DNA of 6,012 nucleotides from assembly GCA_017962865.1 (NCBI GenBank), contig JAGCUM010000104.1, positions 1 to 6,012 on the forward strand, read 5' to 3'. The DNA is from Spirochaetales bacterium (GTDB lineage: Bacteria > Spirochaetota > Spirochaetia > Sphaerochaetales > Sphaerochaetaceae). Below, piece by piece: positions 1 through 5,166 of the stretch (its first letter is position 1; each line of letters begins with the position of its first letter). A program made the translations under genes and the position numbers. The notes beneath the pieces were generated by a model, which was not told where the DNA came from, searched no databases, and saw only the letters and a list, made by a program, of their open reading frames with translations.

Positions 1-93
1 AACCTCCCGCTTAGGCGTGACAAGGCGATATCGGAGGCAGAAGACAAGGATATCAATACCAGCTTTCCCATCAACAGCAATGCTGCGAAGTAG
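1..93 (+). pseudogene. Upstream fragment of the FNR-type Fe-S oxidoreductase, ending at in-frame TAG
   Basis: Frame 1 is open from the window edge to TAG at 91-93 and encodes about 30 residues that include LPLRRDK and, nearer the stop, INTSFPINSNAAK. From memory of this oxidoreductase family, the segment before the flavin domain reads roughly like NTSFPINELAAALHP.VQ. Here the same pattern is INTSFPINSNAAK, then the stop, then HPSVQK, then the MVVSRI that opens the flavin domain. The stretch therefore looks like the same gene as 112-1149, split by one amber codon where the family tends to have leucine. The rest of the N-terminus lies outside the window. It could be an amber-mutated gene, a base-calling error, or a codon that is read through. 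Homology of so short a piece rests on recalled family sequence, so confidence is moderate. Confidence 0.55.
91..93 (+). other. In-frame amber codon inside the oxidoreductase gene
   Basis: A single TAG interrupts an otherwise open frame running from position 1 to the TGA at 1147-1149. The codons on each side (AAK before, HPSVQK after) match what I recall of the linker before the flavin domain in this family, where leucine commonly occupies the interrupted position. TTG to TAG is a one-base change. There is no ribosome binding site between this stop and ATG 112. Presence of the codon is directly seen; its meaning is open. Confidence 0.7.
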
Positions 94-111
94 CATCCTT
101 CGGTCCAGAAG

Positions 112-1149
112 ATGGTTGTCTCAAGGATCATCGAGCGCGAGGGTTCCGGTGCAAGGACCCTAGTCCTGAAGAAGGAAGACAACAGCCCTGCAGCCTGGTT
201 CAGGGCCGGACAGTATGTGTCCGTGAAGATGAAAATCGGCCAAAGCTATGTCACGAGGCCTTATTCGATATCATCATCGCCGAAGTTGGCCAAAGACGGA
301 AAGATATTCATCACGGTCAAGGAGAACCCCGGCGGATTTGTGGCGGATTTCATTCTGAAAGAGCTTCAAGAAGGGGACAGTGTCCTGGTTTCCGGGCCTG
401 AGGGAAACTTCTATCATGACCGTCTCAGAGACAGTTGCAATGTAGTAGCCGTAGCCGGTGGAAGCGGAATTACGCCGTTCTTGTCGATGGCCTATGCCAT
501 CCGCGACGGCATCGAGGATTTCAATCTCACTATCCTGTTCGGATCTAGGACGGAGAAATCGATTCTGTTCAGAAGCGAGCTTGACTCGATTGTCGAGGAA
601 ACCGACAAGGTCAGGGTCATCCATGTTCTGTCCGATGAGGAGGTCCCCGGTTTCGAACATGGATTTGTTACCGCAGACCTGGTGCGTAGGTATGCTCCCT
701 CCGATTACTCGCTTTTCATCTGCGGGCCCGATGGTCTGTACCGCCACATGGAAGGGGTAGCGGAGGAACTCGGTCTTCCCAAACGTTTGGTCAGGCGTGA
801 AATCATCGGAGTCTCCGGCAGGATGGTCAGCTCGGTATCCGATTCTCCTGAGGTTTTCCATAAGCTCTCCGTTATCCAGGGGCCGTACAGATATGAAATT
901 ACTGCATCGTCGAAGGAGACTCTTCTGGTTGCCATGGAGAGAGCAGGGATCCTCGCCCCTGCCAAATGCCGCAGCGGCGAGTGCGGTTGGTGCAGAAGCA
1001 AAATTCTGTCTGGCTCCGTGATCATCCCGCCTCAGAATGATTTCAGAAGACACATGGACCGTGAGACGGACCATATCCATCCGTGCGTCTCTTTCCCTGC
1101 TTCCGACATCGTTCTCGAGGTACCGCGCGGCGATACTCCGGATGCTTGA
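112..1149 (+). CDS. FNR-family flavin reductase with C-terminal [2Fe-2S] ferredoxin domain (probably 3' part of a longer gene)
   Basis: Likely a cytoplasmic NAD(P)H-dependent electron-transfer protein that passes electrons between nicotinamide, flavin and a plant-type [2Fe-2S] cluster. Counting from ATG 112, the flavin-binding barrel carries RPYS at residues 49-52, the nucleotide-binding domain has GGSGITP at 116-122 and CGPDGLY at 204-210, and the C-terminal ferredoxin domain (about 250-340) has the cluster cysteines C286, C291, C294 and C325 (CxxxxCxxC, then a distant C). All key residues are present, so the chemistry looks intact. The physiological partner cannot be read from sequence. ATG 112 has no Shine-Dalgarno sequence, and the five codons between TAG 91-93 and ATG (HPSVQ) look like family sequence, so the true protein probably begins upstream of the window. 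The stop at 1147-1149 lies inside the -35 box of the next operon. Domain call is firm; start is doubtful. Confidence 0.85.
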   Translation: MVVSRIIEREGSGARTLVLKKEDNSPAAWFRAGQYVSVKMKIGQSYVTRPYSISSSPKLAKDGKIFITVKENPGGFVADFILKELQEGDSVLVSGPEGNFYHDRLRDSCNVVAVAGGSGITPFLSMAYAIRDGIEDFNLTILFGSRTEKSILFRSELDSIVEETDKVRVIHVLSDEEVPGFEHGFVTADLVRRYAPSDYSLFICGPDGLYRHMEGVAEELGLPKRLVRREIIGVSGRMVSSVSDSPEVFHKLSVIQGPYRYEITASSKETLLVAMERAGILAPAKCRSGECGWCRSKILSGSVIIPPQNDFRRHMDRETDHIHPCVSFPASDIVLEVPRGDTPDA

Positions 1150-1173
1150 TTCTGCCTGTCTGCATGTTATAAT
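1146..1173 (+). promoter_or_regulatory. Extended -10 sigma70-type promoter for the thioredoxin/polyferredoxin operon
   Basis: TTGATT at 1146-1151, a 16-bp spacer, and TATAAT at 1168-1173 preceded by TG at 1165-1166 (TGNTATAAT). The -35 box overlaps the stop codon of the upstream reductase. A start about 7 bases after the -10 falls at position 1180, the A of the thioredoxin ATG. No Shine-Dalgarno sequence lies in the six bases between, so the mRNA may be leaderless. Confidence 0.7.
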
Positions 1174-1179
1174 CAAGAT

Positions 1180-1683
1180 ATGCTGAAGAAAACGATCATC
1201 CTTCTTCTTGTACTCTTTTCCGCCGCATCGCTCTTTGCAGCCTCCACGAAAGGGTCTCTGGCAGCCTTGAAGGCTGAGGACTACTACGGAAAAGCCGTGG
1301 ATGCAGAGATTTTCAAGCCGTACGACGTGACCATGGTCAATATATTCACGACATGGTGCACGTACTGCCTGCGCGAGATGGCTGATATCAAGATGATACG
1401 TTCCGATCTGCCGGAGAATGCCAATGTAATTTCCATCTGTGCCGATGCCTATGAAGCTCCGCAGGAACTGAAGGAGATTGTCGAGTTCTTCCAGTTGGAT
1501 TTCACCATCATCAAGATGACTTCCGATCAGCTGAAGCAGTTCTACAGCGTAATCGGATACCCCACAACTCTGTTCGTGGGAAGCGACGGGACGATCCTGG
1601 ATGTCCAGGTCGGAGTCCCGAAGTATGGGGCATACATCGGATACACCAATAAGATCAATAAGCTTCTGGGTATTTCAAAGTGA
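1180..1683 (+). CDS. Exported TlpA/thioredoxin-like thiol-disulfide oxidoreductase
   Basis: A 167-residue thioredoxin-fold protein predicted to be exported. Residues 1-21 form a Sec signal (LKK, a hydrophobic core, then SLFAAS) with an A-X-A-type cleavage region and no lipobox cysteine. The active site WCTYC is at residues 59-63 and the cis-proline loop (GYPTTLFV) has P128, as in TlpA/ResA-type thioredoxins. An additional cysteine, C87, lies outside the active site. It probably reduces periplasmic disulfides or receives electrons from a membrane partner. It is first in an operon: its TGA overlaps the GTG of the small CXXC gene by three bases, which suggests translational coupling to that gene and then to the polyferredoxin. 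ATG 1180 has no Shine-Dalgarno sequence but sits where transcription should start. Fold and export are well supported; substrate is unknown. Confidence 0.9.
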   Translation: MLKKTIILLLVLFSAASLFAASTKGSLAALKAEDYYGKAVDAEIFKPYDVTMVNIFTTWCTYCLREMADIKMIRSDLPENANVISICADAYEAPQELKEIVEFFQLDFTIIKMTSDQLKQFYSVIGYPTTLFVGSDGTILDVQVGVPKYGAYIGYTNKINKLLGISK

Positions 1684-1820
1684 GTAGAAAGACTGTCATC
1701 CGAATTGCAGTTCTTCTCGTGGCAATCCTGTTCATCGTCATCGGAGTTTTCCGTGACGAGGCTTTGATGGTCCTGACCAAGGGCAGGGATATCTGCCTTT
1801 CTTGCATAGGTATCGGCTGA
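1680..1820 (+). CDS. CD1871A-like small membrane-anchored CXXC protein, 46 residues
   Basis: A short gene starting with GTG at 1680-1682, overlapping the thioredoxin stop (GTGA), and ending at TGA 1818-1820, which itself overlaps the next ATG (TGATG). It encodes 46 residues: a positive N-terminus (SRK), one hydrophobic helix at about 6-24, then a short tail ending CLSCIGIG, with C39 and C42 forming a CXXC. Length, single helix and terminal CxxCIGIG match what I recall of the CD1871A family of CXXC proteins, which sits next to thioredoxin-like and NapH-like genes in Clostridia. With the basic end inside, the CXXC would be near the outer face of the membrane, where it could exchange electrons with the exported thioredoxin. 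Function is not established; the redox-relay role is inference. The tight two-sided coupling argues strongly that the gene is real. Confidence 0.85.
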   Translation: MSRKTVIRIAVLLVAILFIVIGVFRDEALMVLTKGRDICLSCIGIG

Positions 1821-2716
1821 TGAAGAAACTGTCTCAGGAAGGAAAAAGGACCTTCATACAGCTGATGGCTGCAGCCTTCTTCAACGGCTATGCCGCCGGA
1901 TTCGTCAAGGGTCATATATTCCAGGGCAAGACGAAGATCCTGTGCGTGCCCGTTCTGAACTGCTATTCATGTCCCGGAGCATTGGGCTCATGTCCCATAG
2001 GATCGCTTCAGGCAGTCATCAGCAGCCGCAAGCACCGCTTCAGCTTCTATGTGCTGGGAATGATAATGCTGTTCGGGATCGTGCTCGGTCGTCTTGTCTG
2101 CGGATTTCTGTGTCCGTTCGGACTTCTTCAGGACCTGCTCCACAAGATTCCCATAAAGAAAATCAAGATCAATGAGAAGGTCGACAAGGTTCTCAGATAC
2201 CTTAAATACGTTGTCCTTGCAATCCTGGTAATCCTGCTTCCGATGCTGATCAGGGATGATTTCAACATGGGCGATACCTGGTTCTGCAAATACATCTGTC
2301 CGGCAGGAACGATGGCCGGAATCCCGTTGATACTTGCAAATCCTGCGCTTCAGAGCATTATTGGGTTCTTGTTCAGCTGGAAGATGTGCCTTTTATTGAT
2401 AGTTCTGATTTCATCTACACTGGTACACAGACCGTTCTGCAAGTACCTTTGTCCCCTCGGGGCTATCTATGGATTGTTCTCCAAGTTCAGCCTCTATCAG
2501 ATGAATCTGGACAAGAGCAGATGCGTGGGGTGCCACAAGTGCGAACAGGTCTGTCCCATGCAGGTCAAATGTACCCAGAATATCAACAGTGTCGAGTGTA
2601 TCAGGTGCGGAAGGTGCAAGGCTGCCTGTCCGGCGCATGCCATTGACTCCACATTCGGATTCAGGCTAAATAAAGAGACGGAGAATAATCATGCAACAGA
2701 TATTGAAGGAAATTGA
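1820..2716 (+). CDS. NapH/NosR-type membrane-bound 4Fe-4S polyferredoxin
   Basis: A 298-residue integral membrane iron-sulfur protein, probably moving electrons between cytoplasmic donors and a membrane or periplasmic acceptor. It has about four to five hydrophobic segments. Cysteine motifs in order are an N-terminal CVPVLNCYSCPGALGSCPIG cluster, CGFLCPFG, CKYICPAG and CKYLCPLG (the repeated CxxxCP motif of NapH/NosR/CcoG relatives), then two classical 4Fe-4S ferredoxin motifs near the C-terminus, CVGCHKCEQVCP and CIRCGRCKAACP. I prefer ATG 1820 over an in-frame ATG at 1802 because 1820 forms a TGATG junction with the CXXC gene and begins with a typical MKKLS; the extra six residues from 1802 lie within the small gene. 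The end overlaps the Lar-like gene by 26 bases. The family is clear; the specific acceptor is not. Confidence 0.9.
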   Translation: MKKLSQEGKRTFIQLMAAAFFNGYAAGFVKGHIFQGKTKILCVPVLNCYSCPGALGSCPIGSLQAVISSRKHRFSFYVLGMIMLFGIVLGRLVCGFLCPFGLLQDLLHKIPIKKIKINEKVDKVLRYLKYVVLAILVILLPMLIRDDFNMGDTWFCKYICPAGTMAGIPLILANPALQSIIGFLFSWKMCLLLIVLISSTLVHRPFCKYLCPLGAIYGLFSKFSLYQMNLDKSRCVGCHKCEQVCPMQVKCTQNINSVECIRCGRCKAACPAHAIDSTFGFRLNKETENNHATDIEGN

Positions 2717-2918
2717 TCTTCAGGAATGCCCGCTCTGCGGAGGTCCCGGAGTACTGGAAGAAGAAGGGCAGTGGTGTTTCTATGTCTCCTGCCTTGACTG
2801 CGGAGCGCACACGGCCGAGATCCCCTACAAGGCCTCGGAAGAACGTCTTTCGGCAGCAAAGAATGCCGCCCATCTTTGGAATATCGGCAAGGTATTGCGA
2901 CCTGATCCGGGTGAGTGA
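2691..2918 (+). CDS. Lar-like zinc-ribbon protein (restriction-alleviation family)
   Basis: A 75-residue protein with two cysteine pairs, CPLCGG at 13-18 and CLDCGA at 34-39, followed by a helix rich in Ala and ending in LWN at 62-64. This CPxCGG...CxxCG...WN pattern is that of the Lar restriction-alleviation family and related small zinc ribbons found in phages and bacterial genomes. Most chromosomal members are uncharacterised, so anti-restriction activity should not be assumed. It starts with a good Shine-Dalgarno sequence (GGAG at 2680-2683, seven bases before ATG) lying inside the polyferredoxin gene, with a 26-base overlap. It is the last gene before the terminator at 2943-2970 and is probably co-transcribed with the redox genes, although a functional link is not evident. 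Confidence 0.8.
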   Translation: MQQILKEIDLQECPLCGGPGVLEEEGQWCFYVSCLDCGAHTAEIPYKASEERLSAAKNAAHLWNIGKVLRPDPGE

Positions 2919-2927
2919 GAAGATCTG

Positions 2928-3236
2928 TCAGCTCTTATCCTGAGGCTCCTGAACGGGAGCCTTCTTTCTTGAAAACAGCCTTTTGACGAACCTGAAAGGA
3001 GCCAGAAAGAAATCGTTCTCCCTGGTTCTTTTTTCTATGTTCTTGGAATAGGCCCTCAGTATGTTAAGCAGGATGAGCAGAAGGGAAGCAAAGAGGGGGA
3101 TGCTTGACTGAAGCAGGATTGCAAGGACTACCAGAAGAATGCTCAGGGCATAGAGAAAACTGGATAGCTCATCATATCCGTAGCGCCTCTCATGCCAGGC
3201 TTTGACTGCCTGTTTTATCTTCTTTCCCAGCTTCAC
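2928..3236 (-). CDS. Small two-helix membrane protein of unknown function, short form lacking a zinc ribbon
   Basis: A 102-residue protein starting with GTG (3236-3234). A basic N-terminus (KLGKKIKQAVKAW) is followed by RRYGYDELS at 17-25, two hydrophobic segments at about 26-43 and 47-61, the conserved-looking RAYSKNIEKRTREN at 61-74, and a basic C-terminus (KRLFSRKK). Both ends are probably cytoplasmic. The RYGxDxL...R.S.N..KR..EN pattern resembles a family I recall from gut Firmicutes, in which the same membrane part is followed by a C-terminal zinc ribbon. Here the protein stops before any such domain. No function is known to me. It is convergent with the Lar-like gene, and its last codons double as that operon's terminator. 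It has its own promoter at 3244-3273 with no Shine-Dalgarno sequence between it and the GTG. Confidence 0.75.
   Translation of the reverse strand: MKLGKKIKQAVKAWHERRYGYDELSSFLYALSILLVVLAILLQSSIPLFASLLLILLNILRAYSKNIEKRTRENDFFLAPFRFVKRLFSRKKAPVQEPQDKS
2943..2970 (+). terminator. Rho-independent terminator of the redox operon, inside the 3' end of the convergent gene
   Basis: A GC-rich stem pairs AGGCTCC (2943-2949) with GGAGCCT (2956-2962); one further T-G pair leaves a four-base loop, GAAC. It is followed on the + strand by TCTTTCTT (2963-2970). It lies 25 bases after the Lar-like stop. On the minus strand the same bases encode the KKAPVQEPQ tail of the convergent membrane protein, and there is no T-run in that direction, so it should work for the + strand only. 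Confidence 0.75.
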
Positions 3237-3243
3237 GGAAGGT

Positions 3244-3273
3244 ATTATAGCTTTTCGGGCCTTCGGTTATCAA
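3244..3273 (-). promoter_or_regulatory. Minus-strand sigma70-type promoter for the small membrane protein
   Basis: On the minus strand TTGATA (3273-3268), an 18-bp spacer, and TATAAT (3249-3244). Seven bases (ACCTTCC) separate the -10 from the GTG start at 3236, so transcription should begin at or one base before the start codon. There is no Shine-Dalgarno sequence, suggesting a leaderless or nearly leaderless mRNA. Confidence 0.6.
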
Positions 3274-3287
3274 TCGGGGGATCGGCC

Positions 3288-3316
3288 TTGAAGCGCCGCA
3301 AAGGATAATATATAAT
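3288..3316 (+). promoter_or_regulatory. Sigma70-type promoter for the ABC importer operon
   Basis: TTGAAG (3288-3293), a 17-bp spacer, and a perfect TATAAT (3311-3316). Predicted start is near 3323, just inside the palindrome at 3321-3346 and only 8 bases before the TTG at 3331 or 23 before the ATG at 3346. It is divergent from the minus-strand promoter at 3244-3273; the whole control region for both units is under 100 bases. Confidence 0.7.
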
Positions 3317-3320
3317 GGCA

Positions 3321-3346
3321 TCGAATTGTTTTGAAAAACAAATCGA
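3321..3346 (+). promoter_or_regulatory. 26-bp near-perfect palindrome, candidate operator of the importer operon
   Basis: Arms TCGAATTGTTTT (3321-3332) and AAAACAAATCGA (3335-3346) around a central GA match at 11 of 12 positions; the only mismatch is A3325 against A3342. It begins 5 bases after the -10 box and covers the predicted transcription start and the start codon, an ideal position for a dimeric repressor. It does not match a Fur box consensus well enough to name the regulator. As RNA it could also fold into a hairpin hiding the start codon. There is no T-run after it, so it is not a terminator. Confidence 0.6.
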
Positions 3347-4371
3347 TGGCGGAAGTAGTGATTTCAGGTAAGGTTTCAAGGCGCAAGGTACTTATTCTCG
3401 GTATTCTCTGTATTCTGGTATCTGTCATCGCCCTTGGCATAGGCCGCTACTTCCTCAGTCCGTTCTCGATCGTGAAGGTCCTTCTCCAGGGGCTGGGTCT
3501 TGACATGGGAATGGATAGAAACCCCATGGCGGTTGTCCTGCACATAAGACTTCCGAGGATATTAGCTTCGTTGCTTCTTGGGGCAGGGCTTGCACTCAGC
3601 GGTCAGGTCTTTCAGATGATATTCCGCAATCCGCTGGTATCGCCCGATGTATTGGGAACCAGTTCGGCTGCTTCCTTCGGGGCATCGCTGTCGCTTCTTC
3701 TGGGATTGTCTTCGGTACTGGTCAGCATAAATGCATTTATCTGCGGTCTGGCAGCACTTGCGATAATCTACACCGTTGCCAGCAGGACGCGCCGTGAACA
3801 GACGCTGTCACTGATACTTGTGGGCATGGTGGTTTCCTCGCTGTTCTCCTCGGGAACGAGCTTCGTCAAACTGGTCTCGGATCCCAACAACGTACTTCCT
3901 GCAATCACTTACTTCCTGATGGGATCTCTGTCCGGAGTCGGGTTCGAGGAGCTCTCACTGATAGCATTGCCGTTAATTGTCTGCTTCATTGTCCTTCTGG
4001 TCCTTTCCTGGAAGATCAATATTCTCTCGTTGTCTGAGGACGAAGCTCGGTCGCTTGGAGTCAATACCCGTCTGATCAGGCTTGTTTCGATAGTCTGTGC
4101 CACGGTCATTACAGCCAGCAGCGTCGCAATAGCCGGAAACATCGGCTGGGTAGGGCTGATTGTCCCCCACATCTCACGCATGGCGGTCTCGAACGATGCA
4201 AGGTACTCATTCCCGTCATCCATGTTCATAGGTGCAGGTCTTCTGACTCTCGTGGACTGCGTCTCAAGAACCGCAGCTACGGTGGAGATTCCCATAGGCA
4301 TCCTCACTTCCTTCATAGGAGCTCCGTTCTTTTTGTATCTGCTTTTCAGGGAGGTCCGCCATGACTCTTGA
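3331..4371 (+). CDS. FecCD/BtuC-type ABC transporter permease
   Basis: The membrane subunit of an importer for iron-siderophore, haem, cobalamin or a similar metal complex. It is 346 residues from TTG 3331, normal for the family, with about nine to ten hydrophobic helices. Family signatures include LHIRLPRILASLLLGAGLALSG followed by the RNPLVSPDVLG stretch, SLSEDEARSLGV (coupling region to the ATPase), GNIGWVGLIVPHISRM, and EIPIGILTSFIGAPFF near the C-terminus. The start is uncertain: TTG 3331 and ATG 3346 are both in frame, neither has a Shine-Dalgarno sequence, and both lie in the palindrome. The gene overlaps the ATPase gene by 11 bases. Substrate cannot be assigned from sequence alone. 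Confidence 0.92.
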   Translation: MKNKSMAEVVISGKVSRRKVLILGILCILVSVIALGIGRYFLSPFSIVKVLLQGLGLDMGMDRNPMAVVLHIRLPRILASLLLGAGLALSGQVFQMIFRNPLVSPDVLGTSSAASFGASLSLLLGLSSVLVSINAFICGLAALAIIYTVASRTRREQTLSLILVGMVVSSLFSSGTSFVKLVSDPNNVLPAITYFLMGSLSGVGFEELSLIALPLIVCFIVLLVLSWKINILSLSEDEARSLGVNTRLIRLVSIVCATVITASSVAIAGNIGWVGLIVPHISRMAVSNDARYSFPSSMFIGAGLLTLVDCVSRTAATVEIPIGILTSFIGAPFFLYLLFREVRHDS

Positions 4372-5128
4372 GATCCGGAATCTGAACTTCAGCTACAGGA
4401 ATCACGAGGTCCTCAGGGGCTTGTCACTGACAGTCGGAGACGGTGAGATGATAAGCCTTCTCGGACGCAACGGTGCGGGAAAGACAACCCTTCTGCGTCT
4501 GATTCCGGGATTCCTGAAAGCAGGGTCGGCCGATTCCATTCTGATTGACGGAAAGCCTGTTGCACAAATGAATCTGCGCGAACGTGCGTCATACATGGCA
4601 TACATTCCGCAGATTACCCGTTCTGTCTTCCCTTATTCCGTGCGAACATCCATCCTGATGGGTTGCTCCAACCGCCTCTCGTTACTACAGAACCCGGGGC
4701 CGAAGGAAGAAAAACGGGTAGGGGAAGTAATAGAACTGCTGAACCTTGGTTCGGTTGCAGACAGGAACATGGAGACGATCTCCGGAGGAGAGAGACAGCT
4801 GGTGCTGATAGCCAGGGCCCTTATGCAGGATGCAAGGCTCCTGATTCTGGACGAGCCTACGTCTTTCCTGGATTACGGAAACCAGCTTCTGGTCCTGGAG
4901 AGGATCGAAGAACTGGTCAGGCAGGGTTACAGCTGCATCTACTCCACCCACAATCCGGATCTGGCACTGTCGCATTCCAGCAGGACCGTTGTGATGAAGG
5001 ACGGGGCAATCGTATTCGATGACAGCCCTTCGGCTTTGCAGGGATGTGACATCCTGAGCAAGGTCTATGAGCGGAAGATCAACATAGTAACGACGGAAAA
5101 CGGTGGTATGGTATGCATACCTCAGTGA
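4361..5128 (+). CDS. ABC transporter ATP-binding protein of the FecE/BtuD type
   Basis: The cytoplasmic ATPase that powers the neighbouring permease. The 255 residues contain every expected motif: Walker A GRNGAGKT at 35-42, Q-loop Q84 (YIPQ), signature SGGERQ at 141-146, Walker B LLILDEP at 160-166 with catalytic E165, D-loop near D171, and switch H197 (STHNP). It starts at ATG 4361, with a strong Shine-Dalgarno sequence AGGGAGG at 4348-4354 and a 6-base spacer, and overlaps the permease end by 11 bases. The binding-protein gene follows after 38 bases. Assignment to iron-complex/cobalamin-type importers comes from the FecCD partner; substrate is unknown. Confidence 0.93.
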   Translation: MTLEIRNLNFSYRNHEVLRGLSLTVGDGEMISLLGRNGAGKTTLLRLIPGFLKAGSADSILIDGKPVAQMNLRERASYMAYIPQITRSVFPYSVRTSILMGCSNRLSLLQNPGPKEEKRVGEVIELLNLGSVADRNMETISGGERQLVLIARALMQDARLLILDEPTSFLDYGNQLLVLERIEELVRQGYSCIYSTHNPDLALSHSSRTVVMKDGAIVFDDSPSALQGCDILSKVYERKINIVTTENGGMVCIPQ

Positions 5129-5153
5129 TTTTTATTTAAGTATCTTCCATGAA

Positions 5154-5160
5154 AAGGAGA
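5154..5160 (+). promoter_or_regulatory. Strong Shine-Dalgarno sequence of the binding-protein gene
   Basis: AAGGAGA, six bases before ATG 5167, fixes the start of the binding protein. It is one of the best ribosome sites in the window, in keeping with the higher copy number usually needed for a binding protein, and contrasts with the missing ribosome sites at 1180, 3236 and 3331. Confidence 0.8.
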
Positions 5161-5166
5161 TTGTTT

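Noticed and set aside
274..1176. 300-codon open frame on the minus strand across the reductase gene
   Set aside because: No recognisable motifs, and the + strand carries complete flavin, nucleotide and [2Fe-2S] signatures over the same bases; it is a coding shadow.
1802..1819. ATG at 1802 as the start of the polyferredoxin
   Set aside because: It lies inside the CXXC gene. ATG 1820 forms a TGATG coupling junction and gives a more typical N-terminus.
1795..1820. TGA at the end of the CXXC peptide as a selenocysteine codon
   Set aside because: Both cysteines of the CXXC are encoded as TGC, the protein ends at the IGIG expected of the family, and the TGA forms the junction with the next ATG.
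3250..3295. GGCC-containing repeats in the divergent region as a riboswitch
   Set aside because: The stretch lies upstream of the predicted importer transcription start, is too short for a known riboswitch, and shows no B12-box-like element.
3315..3371. Short frame starting ATG at 3315 after AAGGA
   Set aside because: The ATG overlaps the -10 box and lies upstream of the predicted transcription start; the frame ends after 18 codons within the permease gene.
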